From CAVVFX01 sp963747535 (GTDB lineage Bacteria > Acidobacteriota > Terriglobia > Bryobacterales > Bryobacteraceae), in NCBI GenBank assembly GCA_963747535.1, contig CAVVFX010000019.1:1-64000 (forward strand): a stretch of DNA of 64,000 nucleotides. Direction: 5' to 3'. Positions 53,841 through 62,457 of this stretch are shown one piece after another. Below the pieces are notes generated by a model, which worked only from the letters and a program-made list of their open reading frames with translations, did no database searches and was not told where the DNA came from. Position 1 is the stretch's first letter. Each line of letters starts with the position of its first letter. The position numbers and the translations under genes are program-made.

Positions 53841-54440
53841 TTACATTTCGCGGCGGCCTTCCATGGCCTTCCACATGGTTACTTCGTCGGCGTATTCGAG
53901 GTCGCTGCCTACCGGAATTCCCATGGCTATGCGAGTAACCTTAACTCCCAGAGGCTTGAGTAGCTTCGATAGATAAGACGCCGTAGCTTCACCTTCCACG
54001 GTCGGGTTAGTGGCGACTATCAGCTCGGTAACTTCGCCGGCGCCAAGACGTTGGATCAGGTTCTTGATCTTGAGTTGCTCGGGACCAATGCCGCGCAGGG
54101 GCGAGAGTGCTCCGTGCAAGACATGGTAGAGGCCGTTGAACTGCCGGGTGACCTCGATCCCGACAATGGCGTGCGGCTCTTCCACCACGCAGATAACGGT
54201 GCGGTCGCGATTGGGATCGCGGCAATACTGGCACTGTGCCGAATCGCTGATGTTATTGCAGATCTCGCAGAGGACGAGCTTATCCTTGACATCCAGGACG
54301 GCTTGCGACAAGCGTTCGGCGTCCTCGCGGCCAGCACGCATTAAATGGAACGCCATCCGCTGGGCGGATTTCTGGCCGATGCCGGGGAGACGTTTGAATT
54401 CGGTGATGAGCCGGGCCAGCGGCTCGGCGAAATCGGGCAT
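53841..54440 (-). CDS. recR: RecR recombination mediator
   Basis: 199 residues, the normal length. Helix-hairpin-helix (FKRLPGIGQKSAQRMAFHLM), a C4 zinc finger (CEICNNISDSAQCQYCRD) and a Toprim domain (ICVVEEPHAIVGIE, VATNPTVEGEATASYL) are all present. RecR with RecF/RecO loads RecA onto gapped DNA. It is the last gene of the conserved dnaX-ybaB-recR cluster, 3 bases after ybaB. Confidence 0.97.
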   Translation of the reverse strand: MPDFAEPLARLITEFKRLPGIGQKSAQRMAFHLMRAGREDAERLSQAVLDVKDKLVLCEICNNISDSAQCQYCRDPNRDRTVICVVEEPHAIVGIEVTRQFNGLYHVLHGALSPLRGIGPEQLKIKNLIQRLGAGEVTELIVATNPTVEGEATASYLSKLLKPLGVKVTRIAMGIPVGSDLEYADEVTMWKAMEGRREM

Positions 54441-54443
54441 GTC

Positions 54444-54755
54444 CTAGAATAAGCCCGGCGGGAGGCCCATTCCACCCAGCATGCCGCCCATCTTTTTCTG
54501 GCTCTCCTCGTCGACTTTGCGCGCGGCGTCGTTGCTGGCGGCGGTGACCATGTCCTGCAACATCTCGACATCACCGGCGACTTCGGGATCGATTTTGACG
54601 CCAAGGACGTTCTTATGGCCGTCCATTTTGATGGTTACCATTCCGCCACCGGCGGAGCCCTCGACGCGGATCAACGAGACCTCGTGCTGCAGCTTCTCCT
54701 GCATCTGCTGGGCCTGTTTCATCATGGCCTGCATGTTCATGTTGCCTGGCTTCAT
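54444..54755 (-). CDS. YbaB/EbfC nucleoid-associated protein
   Basis: 103 residues with the Met/Gln-rich N-terminus (MNMQAMMKQAQQMQEKLQHE) and the conserved core (VRVEGSAGGGMVTIKMDGHK-like, here IRVEGSAGGGMVTIKMDGHK). DNA-binding dimer; the position between dnaX and recR is typical. The Shine-Dalgarno sequence lies near the end of the -1-frame dnaX tail. Confidence 0.95.
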   Translation of the reverse strand: MKPGNMNMQAMMKQAQQMQEKLQHEVSLIRVEGSAGGGMVTIKMDGHKNVLGVKIDPEVAGDVEMLQDMVTAASNDAARKVDEESQKKMGGMLGGMGLPPGLF

Positions 54756-54851
54756 AAATCATTCACTCCTTCAAGTTTCGTACGGCCCGGACGTCGCCGC
54801 CAAACAGCTCACGAAAATGTTTCACTTCCGGGTGGGAGAGGGCGCGAGCGG

Positions 54852-56474
54852 TCACCTCATCCTCGGTTGTAGCCTTTTTTTTTCGAGTGCCGGGCTTGCC
54901 TGGGTAGGCTCGCCAAAGCTGATGGTCATTCGCTGCGGGGGAAGGCCAAGGTGCGTGATGGCTTTCTGGAGATCCTCTTTTCTCATCGCCAGCGAGAATT
55001 CCTTAGGCGTGAGAACCTTCAGCTCCCCTTCACTTTCAGTGAACTGGGAATGCTCCACGGCGTCGGCGGTGAACGCCATGCCGAGTTCGGTGAGCGCAGC
55101 ATGCAGTTTCTCCCGCCAGTCGCCGGTGGACGCGGAGGGGTCGGGCTTCGGCGCGGGAGGCGCAGGCGGCTCGGTGACGGAGCCCAGTGGCGCGGCGCCG
55201 GTCTTTTTAATCGTGTCGAGTTCGAAGGGCGAAGGGCCGGTCCGCGGCGGAGGTGGTGCGGGACGCGCCGGCGGCACCGGTCGTGCCGGAATGGGCGGAG
55301 TAGCGGCACGGGGCACGGGTGTAACCGCGGGCGCCACGACCCGCGCTGCCGGACCGAGGTCGGCCAGGGCCTGTTCGATTTCGACCAGATTGCCGGCCTG
55401 GATCATTTTGAGCAGGCCGATCTCCAGGTGGAATCGCGGCTGCAGCGAGAACTGCAGCTCGCGGAAAAGGTCGAGAGCGATTTGCAGGTAGCGCGTCAGA
55501 TCGGCTTCGCTAAATGAACTGCTGATCCGCACCATCTCTTCGCGCTCGCGAGGCGACGCGGCTATGAGGCGGCTATCGGGTCCGGCGATGCGCGCGACTA
55601 CCAGATTGCGAAAATAGCGCGAGAGTTCGCGGCTGAAGTGCTGCAGGTTCTGGCCATTGCGCTCCAGTTCGTCGACGATGGAGAGCATGCGGGCGCCATT
55701 CGATCCGGCCAATGCTTCGGTGACCTGCGACATGAGATTGATGCTGTAGGCGCCGAGCAGCGCCCGAACGGATTCCGCGTCGATCCGGTTGCCGCAGCAG
55801 GCGATGGCCTGGTCAAGCGCCGAGAGAGAGTCGCGAACCGAGCCCTCACCCGACTGGGCGATGACAAACAGAGCCTCGTCGTCGGCCTCGATGCCTTCTT
55901 CGGAGCAAATCCAGCGCATGCGGTCGACCAGGTCGTTGAAATCGACGGAGCGAAAGCTGAAGTGCTGGCAGCGCGACGCGATCGTCGCGGGGATTTTGTG
56001 ACTTTCGGTGGTGCAGAGAATGAAGACGACCCAGGCCGGCGGCTCTTCGATGGTCTTGAGGAGCGCGTTGAAAGCTTCGTTGGTAATCTGGTGAGCTTCG
56101 TCGATGATGAAGATCTTGAAGCGATCGCGTTGCGGCTGGTAGCGCACGTTCTCGCGCAACTCACGCATGTTGTCGATGCCGCGATTGGAGGCCGCGTCGA
56201 TTTCGATCACGTCGACGGCTTCACCGGCGGCAATTTCGCGGCAACTGGAACAGACGCCGCAGGGGGTCTCGGTGGGTCCATTGATACAGTTGAGGCAGCG
56301 GGCGACAATCCGGGCGGTGGTGGTTTTTCCGGTTCCCCGCTGGCCGGAAAAGATGTATCCGTGGGCGATGCGATTTTGCGCAATCGCATTACGGAGGGTC
56401 GTCTTGATGTGGTCCTGATTGACCACATCATCGAAGTTCTGGGGCCGGTATTTCCTCGCGATGACCTGGTACAT
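54852..56474 (-). CDS. dnaX: DNA polymerase III subunit gamma/tau (DnaX)
   Basis: 540 residues in this frame. The AAA+ clamp-loader core is clear: Walker A GQRGTGKTTTAR, zinc-binding CLNCINGPTETPCGVCSSC, DEAHQITNEAFNALLKTIEE, and the SRC-type sensor ATIASRCQHFSFR. A Pro/Ala-rich linker (about 375-460) and a C-terminal tau region follow. At the end a run of nine A (54875-54883) in codons LEKKR precedes a short tail ending QPRMR. The -1 frame after that run continues for ~40 residues with HPEVKHFRELF and VRNLKE, resembling the usual DnaX C-terminus, and stops at 54763, just before ybaB. This suggests either programmed/transcriptional slippage or a homopolymer error. Encoded upstream of ybaB-recR. 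Confidence 0.94.
   Translation of the reverse strand: MYQVIARKYRPQNFDDVVNQDHIKTTLRNAIAQNRIAHGYIFSGQRGTGKTTTARIVARCLNCINGPTETPCGVCSSCREIAAGEAVDVIEIDAASNRGIDNMRELRENVRYQPQRDRFKIFIIDEAHQITNEAFNALLKTIEEPPAWVVFILCTTESHKIPATIASRCQHFSFRSVDFNDLVDRMRWICSEEGIEADDEALFVIAQSGEGSVRDSLSALDQAIACCGNRIDAESVRALLGAYSINLMSQVTEALAGSNGARMLSIVDELERNGQNLQHFSRELSRYFRNLVVARIAGPDSRLIAASPREREEMVRISSSFSEADLTRYLQIALDLFRELQFSLQPRFHLEIGLLKMIQAGNLVEIEQALADLGPAARVVAPAVTPVPRAATPPIPARPVPPARPAPPPPRTGPSPFELDTIKKTGAAPLGSVTEPPAPPAPKPDPSASTGDWREKLHAALTELGMAFTADAVEHSQFTESEGELKVLTPKEFSLAMRKEDLQKAITHLGLPPQRMTISFGEPTQASPALEKKRLQPRMR
54875..54883 (-). promoter_or_regulatory. A9 slippery tract near the dnaX 3' end
   Basis: Nine consecutive A on the coding strand. 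One extra A (or a -1 shift) opens a frame that runs to 54763 and encodes the conserved-looking tail. Thermus dnaX is known to use slippage on an A9 run, though at a different place in the gene. Confidence 0.5.
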
Positions 56475-56509
56475 GAGTTAGGAGGGGCGTCGCGGAATCG
56501 CGTTCATGT

Positions 56510-56610
56510 CAAGCACCGGGTGATCCGCGGCACACAGGGTAAGCCACTACCGTTGCTCCCTTCCGGACCTGGCGGGGTTTGCAGCCGCCTGTTGCACGGA
56601 GCCCGGCACC
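56510..56610 (-). ncRNA. ffs: Bacterial small SRP RNA (4.5S type)
   Basis: On the minus strand the segment contains the hallmark CCAGGTCCGGAAGGGAGCAA (domain IV with the GGAA tetraloop and the GCAGC-type bulges nearby). Its ends GTGCCGGG and CCCGGTGC pair with wobbles, giving a hairpin of about 100 nucleotides. Its place just upstream of dnaX is the usual bacterial synteny. Ends are estimated to within a few bases. Confidence 0.93.
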
Positions 56611-56647
56611 TGACAACTTTCCAGTTTAGCAGGTACGAAGAAGTTCA

Positions 56648-57182
56648 GCCGCTAAGCGCGGGGGAGGCCGCGGTCCAAGGTGTGTGACTTACGCCTTGGT
56701 CGCCGCAAGCGACGTTTGGCCGCAGTTTCTGGAGAGCCGCTAACCGCGGGGCAGGCCGCGGTCAAATGTGTCTGAAACTTACGCCTTTGTCGCCGCGAGC
56801 GACGTTTGGCCGCAGTTTCTGAAGAGCCGCTAACCGCGGGGCAGGCCGCGGTCAAATGTGTCTGAAACTTACGCCTTTTGTCGCAGCGAGCGACGTTTGG
56901 CCGCAGTTTCTGGAGAGCCGCTAACCGCGGGGCAGGCCGCGGTCAGTGTGTCTGAAACTTACGCCTTTGTCGCCGCGAGCGACGTTTGGCCGCAGTTTCT
57001 GAAGAGCCGCTAACCGCGGGGCAGGCCGCGGTCCAAGGTGTCTGACTTACGCCTTTGTCGCCGCGAGCGACGTTTGGCCGCAGTTTCTGAAGAGCCGCTA
57101 ACCGCGGGGCAGGCCGCGGTCCAAGGTGTCTGACTTACGCCTTTGTCGCCGCGAGCGACGTTTGGCCGCAGTTTCTGGAGAG
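56648..57182. repeat. Six-copy ~89-bp satellite array
   Basis: The anchor GCCGCTAACCGCGGGGCAGG (or variant) begins at 56648, 56736, 56826, 56917, 57006 and 57094 (spacing 88-91). Each unit holds CCGCGG..GCCGCGG, GTCGC..GCGAC within a longer AAACT..AGTTT stem, so each can fold into hairpins. It shares no sequence with the 74-bp array. Not coding. Confidence 0.88.
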
Positions 57183-57216
57183 GTCACGCGATGCGGGCTG
57201 CAATTCCGACAGGCGG

Positions 57217-57524
57217 GCTACTGCGCAGCCTGGCAGATTCACAAGAAACGATGGGCTGCTCCACGGGGAATGGCCGGGGGTGGCCCGGGAGCCGCCTGGG
57301 TTGCGGAGCACGGCGGTGTCCCCATATCTGACCGGAGTCGAAATTGGTGATACTGGCTATGCTCCTGGCTGTGTCGGGAGCGCGCGGGCAAACGGCTGCT
57401 GCGCAGCCGGACAGACCACACAAACCGATGGTCTGTGCTACGGTTGGGCCAGGCGGGAAGGTACAAACTCGAGACGGTTGCCGCGCAGCCGGGGTAACGA
57501 CAAAAAGCGATGGTCCGCGGTACG
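57217..57524. repeat. Cluster of three degenerate hairpin-repeat copies
   Basis: Copies lie at about 57217-57267, 57393-57441 and 57481-57524. The middle one has a perfect 8-bp stem (ACAGACCA/TGGTCTGT) with loop CACAAACCGA; an A-T pair replaces the usual G-C, a compensated change. The others have mismatched arms. The remainder to 57618 shows no gene. Confidence 0.7.
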
Positions 57525-57618
57525 GTACCGGTCAGTTGTTACACCAAAGTAACTACGCCAAAAGGCATCTTGCGGGCATGGCTGCTTTGCGGTCTACTTG
57601 AACTGGACAAACACTGCC

Positions 57619-58326
57619 ATGAAGGCTATTTCCGGACTCTCTTGCATCGTACTGCTAGCCTGCGCCGCAATTCCGGCGTCCGGCCAATATGTCTACGTCA
57701 GATCGAACATCAGCCTGCCCTGGGGACAAACCACCAACGAAAGCGCTATGGATAGTGTCTTCGGAGCGGGCAACTGGACGACCCAGTATTACGAAACTTT
57801 GGATCCCAGCGGTCTGTTATCCTCAGCCAACCAGTTCATCTTCCTGGAGGGCGGAGACTCCGCCTATATCGCTTTTGCGGATTTCATCGATACAAACGGC
57901 GTCGCCTTGACTACCTGGATCTCCAACGGCGGACGGTTGCTCATCATGTCCGCGCCGAACAACCCTCTGAACAGCGTGAGCCTGTATCTCCCGGACAATG
58001 TCTTACTCTCCGCTGACGCTTTTTACGCGTCGGCAGCCAGCTCAGCTTATGCGACCGACATTTCGAATCCGATATTCAGCGGACCGAATTCGACGGCGTA
58101 TTACTTCACCGGCGACTTCCTGGCCCACGGATATTTTTCCGGCACCGATGTTTCGGACATCATGATCAGCAATCTCGACGAGGTCGTTTTGGGGCAAGAC
58201 ACTTCACTGGGAACAGGTCTGATGGTGTTCGGCGGCATGACGACTGACAATTTCGATCTACCTCAGCCAGCGGCGCACTCACTGCTCGAGAATATTATTT
58301 ATTACACGGCGTATACGACGCTGTAG
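57619..58326 (+). CDS. Secreted hypothetical 235-aa protein
   Basis: From the ATG at 57619 a signal peptide (AISGLSCIVLLACAAIPASG) is followed by a beta/alpha-like mature region: YVYVRSNISLPWGQTTNESA, FIFLEGGDSAYIAFADFID, LTTWISNGGRLLIMSAPNNP and TGLMVFGGMTTDNFDLPQPA. The pattern vaguely resembles the DUF4350/ThuA-like amidotransferase fold, but no catalytic residues are identifiable. Not assigned to a family. Confidence 0.7.
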   Translation: MKAISGLSCIVLLACAAIPASGQYVYVRSNISLPWGQTTNESAMDSVFGAGNWTTQYYETLDPSGLLSSANQFIFLEGGDSAYIAFADFIDTNGVALTTWISNGGRLLIMSAPNNPLNSVSLYLPDNVLLSADAFYASAASSAYATDISNPIFSGPNSTAYYFTGDFLAHGYFSGTDVSDIMISNLDEVVLGQDTSLGTGLMVFGGMTTDNFDLPQPAAHSLLENIIYYTAYTTL

Positions 58327-58332
58327 ACGTCT

Positions 58333-58420
58333 TCCGTTGTCCGTTGTCCGTTTTCCGTTGTTCGTTTCCAGCTAGCTACGGGATGCATACCAGCTGAAAA
58401 CGGATGACGGATGACGGAAA
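58333..58420. repeat. Low-complexity inverted repeat (CCGTTGTCC type)
   Basis: Repeated CCGTTGTCCGTTGTCC and CCGTTTTCCG (58333-58368) are mirrored by ACGGATGACGGATGACGG then AAAAC (58395-58420). It lies between convergent gene ends and may act as a weak terminator. Similar 'CCGTTGTCCG' runs are scattered in unrelated bacteria. Confidence 0.5.
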
Positions 58421-58429
58421 ACTTTTTCC

Positions 58430-59227
58430 TCACCGTTTCTGGCAATGGGCGCAGAAATGGGTGCCGCGTTGCGCGACCAGCGTGCGGCGGATGGGACGGC
58501 CACACACGAGGCACGGTTCGCCGTGCCGCTGGTACACCCGGTGCGATTGTTGAAAACTCCCCAGACGGCCATCCGCATCGACATAATCGGACACCGAGGA
58601 TCCCCGGCTCTCGATGGCTTCCGCCAGCACCTCCCGTACGGCATCATAGAGCCGCCTGGCCCGCATGGCACCGACCTTCGAAGATAACGCCAGAGGATGT
58701 ATGCCGGCGCGGAAGAGGGCTTCGTCCGCATAAATGTTGCCTACGCCGCCCAGAAACTTCTGATCCAGCAACAACGCTTTGATCTTCGTTTTGCGGGCAT
58801 GAAGTTTCTTCCAGAACTCGTCAAAGTTAACGAGCAGCGGCTCCGGACCGAGTCTGGCTACGCTACGCGGCACGCCCTCGCTCCATTCGAGGCGTCCGAA
58901 CTGGCGAGGGTCGTCGTAGGTCAAGACGCCGCGGTCGAGTTGCACGATGGCGTGGGTGTGCTTGCCGATTACGCCGCCGATGAGCAGTTTGCCGGTCATC
59001 CCCAGATGTACCGTGAAGATTCCGCCGCCGGCTCCCAGGTACATCATGATAAATTTTCCGCGGCGTTCGAGGCCGGTGATTTTGCGGCCGACCAGCCGGC
59101 GCGCGGTCTCTTCCGGATCACCGCGCAACACGCGCAACTGCCGGAATTCGGCACTGCGAATCACCCGCCCCTGGAGATGCGGCATCAGGCTGCGGGCTAC
59201 GGTTTCAACTTCAGGTAACTCAGGCAT
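58430..59227 (-). CDS. mutM: Formamidopyrimidine-DNA glycosylase (Fpg/MutM)
   Basis: 265 residues from the ATG at 59227: N-terminal MPELPEVETVARSL with the catalytic Pro2/Glu3, the helix-two-turn-helix region (FLGGVGNIYADEALFRAGIH) and a C-terminal zinc finger (CLVCGRPIRRTLVAQRGTHF then CAHC). Excises 8-oxoguanine and formamidopyrimidines with AP-lyase activity. The start overlaps the Rieske stop by 8 bases. Confidence 0.97.
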   Translation of the reverse strand: MPELPEVETVARSLMPHLQGRVIRSAEFRQLRVLRGDPEETARRLVGRKITGLERRGKFIMMYLGAGGGIFTVHLGMTGKLLIGGVIGKHTHAIVQLDRGVLTYDDPRQFGRLEWSEGVPRSVARLGPEPLLVNFDEFWKKLHARKTKIKALLLDQKFLGGVGNIYADEALFRAGIHPLALSSKVGAMRARRLYDAVREVLAEAIESRGSSVSDYVDADGRLGSFQQSHRVYQRHGEPCLVCGRPIRRTLVAQRGTHFCAHCQKR

Positions 59228-59537
59228 TCGTAAAGTCCATGTCAATCAGGATGTCTCCGGCTTCAAGCTTCACAGGAAAGGTCTGAACGCGAGAGTCCGG
59301 ATCGAAGTCATTGCGTCCGGTCACGCAGTTGAACTCCCAGCCGTGCCATGGACACGAGATGCTCTCTCCGTTGATCGCGCCATGACCCAGCGGACCGCCC
59401 CGGTGCGGGCAGATTCCCCAAAGCGCGCGAACTTCGCCGTCCACGTGACAGAGCGCGACGGGTAACCCGCCGACCATGACCTCGGCCGCACTGCCTGGCG
59501 GAAGCTGCGCCAGGGATAACACTTTGACGAACGCCAT
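59220..59537 (-). CDS. Rieske [2Fe-2S] ferredoxin-type protein
   Basis: 105 residues with both Rieske boxes: CPHRGGPLGHG and CPWHGWEFN. The size and lack of signal peptide fit a soluble Rieske ferredoxin of the nitrite-reductase small-subunit/oxygenase type. No oxygenase or reductase partner is encoded nearby. Overlaps mutM. Confidence 0.92.
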   Translation of the reverse strand: MAFVKVLSLAQLPPGSAAEVMVGGLPVALCHVDGEVRALWGICPHRGGPLGHGAINGESISCPWHGWEFNCVTGRNDFDPDSRVQTFPVKLEAGDILIDMDFTNA

Positions 59538-59694
59538 AACTTATTTGAGCATTTTCATTGAACCACGACCCCTGGATTTCCGACAGTAGAGGCAGGTGCT
59601 GGCAAGCGGGCGAGGCGCTCTCGACATGCTGCAGGACTTCTGGCCCTGCTTCCGGCTCATGCTGCAGGAGCGGCAACGGGCTGCTCCGTAGCCT

Positions 59695-59722
59695 GGCAGA
59701 CCACAAACAACGATGGTCTGCC
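59695..59722. repeat. Intergenic hairpin repeat copy
   Basis: GGCAGACCA and TGGTCTGCC pair over 9 bp around the loop CAAACAACGA, preceded by a CTGCTCCGTAGCC variant of the first hairpin. It lies between the SDR and Rieske genes. Confidence 0.8.
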
Positions 59723-59737
59723 CCACGGGAAAAAGCG

Positions 59738-60571
59738 TTAGAAGTGCATGCCTCCGCTGGCTATGAGGGTTTCTCCGGTCACGTAGTCGCTGAGCGGCGA
59801 GCAGAAAAACAATACTGGACCCGCGGCTTCTTCGGGCGTACCGGCCCGGCCGAGAGGAATAGCGGCGGAGATGGAGTCGCGATGCGCCTTTTGCACTCCA
59901 ACCGGGATCTCCCGGCCCTTCATGTTGATCTTTGCGTCCGGACCCAGGACCTGGGTCAGGCGGGTATCGATCAGGCCGAAGCCGACAGCGTTCACGGTCA
60001 CGTTGTAGCGTCCCCATTCCTTGGCGAGCGTCCGTGTCAAGCCGATGATCGCGGCCTTGCCCGATGAGTAGCCGGCCTGTCCCGCGATGCCGTTGGTACC
60101 GGAGATGGAGGTGATGTTGACGACCTTGCGCATGACGCGGCGGCCCTCGGCGATTTCGCGTTTGGCCGATTCGCGAATGTGGCCGGAAGCCGCACGCAGC
60201 ACGCGAAATGGCGCCACGATATGGATGTCGAGCATGGCCTGGAACTGCTCGTCAGTGGTTTTCTGGATGACGTTGTCCCAGGTGTAGCCGGCGTTGTTCA
60301 CGATGATGTCGAGCCCGCCGAGTTCTGCGACGGCCTGGTCGACGAGGCGCTGCGGAAAGTCGGGCGCGGTCACGTCTCCGCTCAGTTGCGCTACGCGGCC
60401 GCCCTCCGCTTCGATTACGGCGTGGGCTTGCGATAAGGGCTCGGGGTCGAGATCGTTGATCATGACCGCTGCGCCGGCCGCGGCTAGTTTTTGGGCGACT
60501 GCACGGCCAATGCCGCGTCCTGCGCCGGTGACCAGGGCGACTTTACCGTTTAGTGTGAATGGGGGCGTCAT
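59738..60571 (-). CDS. Short-chain dehydrogenase/reductase (FabG-like)
   Basis: 277 residues with the NAD(P)-binding TGAGRGIGRAVA, NNAGYTWDNVIQ and a catalytic Ser-Tyr-Lys set (ITSISGTNGIAGQAGYSSGK). The C-terminal pattern (TPEEAAGPVLFFCSPLSDYV) is typical of FabG/3-oxoacyl-ACP reductase-like enzymes. The exact substrate is unclear. It is followed on the same strand by the hairpin copy and the Rieske gene. Confidence 0.92.
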   Translation of the reverse strand: MTPPFTLNGKVALVTGAGRGIGRAVAQKLAAAGAAVMINDLDPEPLSQAHAVIEAEGGRVAQLSGDVTAPDFPQRLVDQAVAELGGLDIIVNNAGYTWDNVIQKTTDEQFQAMLDIHIVAPFRVLRAASGHIRESAKREIAEGRRVMRKVVNITSISGTNGIAGQAGYSSGKAAIIGLTRTLAKEWGRYNVTVNAVGFGLIDTRLTQVLGPDAKINMKGREIPVGVQKAHRDSISAAIPLGRAGTPEEAAGPVLFFCSPLSDYVTGETLIASGGMHF

Positions 60572-60601
60572 TTGAGTTCTCCAACTGGCTGCTGCGCAGC
60601 C

Positions 60602-60683
60602 GGGACAGACTGAAGTCTCGTCGCGCCGAGAGCGGCTGCTGCGCAGCCGGGCAGACCACGAAAAACGATGGTCTGCCCCACGG
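60602..60683. repeat. Composite intergenic hairpin repeat
   Basis: The AGTCT-type hairpin at 60602 (degenerate: GGGACAGACTGAAGTCTCG), the GCTGCTGCGCAGCCGG part and the main hairpin at 60649-60678 (GGGCAGACCA/TGGTCTGCCC, 10 bp, loop CGAAAAACGA) lie together. It separates dapD from the SDR. Confidence 0.82.
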
Positions 60684-60695
60684 AATTTGCGGCGA

Positions 60696-61547
60696 CTAGC
60701 GTAATAGGTCCTCCAGTTGGATTTTAGTATCCGTCTTCTGGTCGCGGTATTTGACGATGATGGGCGTATAGAGCGAGATGCCCCACTCCCTGCCCTTCCC
60801 GCCGGTGACGGCGCGGGAGCCGGCTACTACGACGGCTTCCTCGGGAATCACCAGCGGGGCGTCATCGGTGGCGCGGTATACGGTTTCGCGCACCAGATCG
60901 TAGACCGGCGTGGAGCGGTTCAGGATGGTGCCGGTGCCGAGCACGGCGCGGCTCTTGACGACCGTGCCTTCATACACGCCGCAGTTTCCGCCGACCAGCA
61001 CATCGTCTTCAACGATGACCGGCATCGCGCCGACGGGCTCCAGCACGCCTCCGATCTGCGACGCGGCGGAGATGTGGCAGTTCCTGCCCACCTGCGCGCA
61101 GCTTCCGATGAGCGCGTGCGAATCGACCATGGTGCCGTCGTCTACCTACGCGCCAACGTTGATGTACATTGGCGGCATGCAGGTGACACCGCGTCCGACG
61201 AAGCAGCCGTCGCGGATGCTCGAGCCGCCGGGCACGATGCGCACGCCATCCTGCGCGGTCATTCGGCGAACCGGGTACGTGGACTTGTCGAAGAAGGGCT
61301 GGCGGCCGACATTGATCGACATGTCCACGATGCCGCCGATGCGGAAGCCGAGCAGGATGCCTTTCTTGACCCAGGCGTTGACGCGCCAGCCGGTGGACGA
61401 TGCAGCGTCCGGCTCGGCGGCGCGAATGGCACCTTCGTTCAAGGCGGCTTTGAAGTCTGAGAAGAGGGCGAAATGCTCTTCGGTGTATTTTTCCGGCTTA
61501 TTGTCGAACAGGTTCTCGATGGCGGACGAGTCGATGTTAGCCGGCAA
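60696..61547 (-). pseudogene. dapD: DapD tetrahydrodipicolinate N-succinyltransferase, interrupted by one amber stop
   Basis: The fused product (283 residues) covers the whole family: N-terminal helices (MPANIDSSAIENLFDNKPEK), then the left-handed beta-helix (VRRMTAQDGVRIVPGGSSIR) and the active-site segments continuing after the stop (VDSHALIGSCAQVGRNCHIS, GGVLEPVGAMPVIVEDDVLV). A TAG at 61146-61148 interrupts the chain at the place of a usually conserved Tyr (INVGA-Y-VDDGTMVDS), so a single C-to-G change in a TAC codon explains it. The enzyme is step 4 of the succinylase DAP pathway. The stop is probably an error or a real inactivation; the rest is intact. Confidence 0.85.
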
Positions 61548-62447
61548 TGCGAGCGCTCCCGACCGGATTCAGGACGCCCGCGGATTCGAGCACCGCAGCG
61601 ATGCGTTTCAGGCTCTCCGGCTTCGGCGGGCACATGGGCAAGCGGTACACGGGATCGAGCAGGCCCATGAGGCCCATCGCCGCCTTGACCGGAATCGGGT
61701 TCGATTCGACAAAGTTGATGTCCATCAGTTCGAGATAGCGATGATGCAGTTGGGCGCGCCGGCGAAATCGCCTTGCAGGCAAAGCTGTGCGAGACGCGTC
61801 ATCTCAGCGGGGATCTCGTTCGCGGCCACGGAGATGATGCCCTTGCCGCCGAGCGCCATCAGGGGCAGCGTCATGGAGTCGTCGCCGGAGAGCACCAGAA
61901 ACTTCTCGGGAACCTGGTGAATCACCGCGCCGATCTGGTTGATATTGCCGGACGCTTCCTTCACGCCGATGATATTGTCGATCGCGGCCAGGCGCGCCAG
62001 GGTGGCGGGCTCGACGTTGACGCCGGTGCGGCCCTGCACGCTGTAGACGATGATGGGAAGCCGGATGCTGGCGGCGATGGCGTTGTAGTGCTGATACAGG
62101 CCTTCCTGGGTGGGCTTGTTGTAGTAGGGGGTGACGGAGAGAATGCCATCCACGCCCATACGTTCCAGTTCCCTGGCCAGTTCGATGACTTCGTGAGTGT
62201 TGTAGCCGCCCGCGCCGGCCAGCACGGGCACTTTGCCTTGGGCCTCTTCGAGCGTGATCTCGACGACTCGCAGATGTTCCTCGCGAGTCAGGGTGGGGCT
62301 TTCGCCGGTGGTTCCGCAAGGGACCAGGAAGTTGATGCCCTGATCGATCTGCCGGCGGACCAGCAGCCGGAACGCCGCCTCGTCGAGGGGTTGACCGTCC
62401 GATGGACGAAACGGAGTCACTAACGCCGTACCGCATCCTGTAAACAT
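61537..62447 (-). pseudogene. dapA: DapA 4-hydroxy-tetrahydrodipicolinate synthase, one frameshift
   Basis: The main frame (62447 to 61725) reads FTGCGTALVTPFRPSDGQPL, PCGTTGESPTLTREEHLRVV, VTPYYNKPTQEGLYQHYNAI and the Schiff-base lysine in IIGVKEASGN. The frame then ends at PNCIIAISN; one base missing near 61749 restores HHRYLELMDINFVESNPIPV and the normal C-terminus ending near 61537. DapA catalyses the first committed lysine/DAP step. A strong TAGGAGG lies before the ATG, and the gene follows dapB by 10 bases. Confidence 0.87.
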
Positions 62448-62457
62448 GTCCCACCTC

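Noticed and set aside
60717..61920. Plus-strand frames over dapD (247 and 336 aa)
   Set aside because: Antisense to dapD and dapA; low complexity and no domain.
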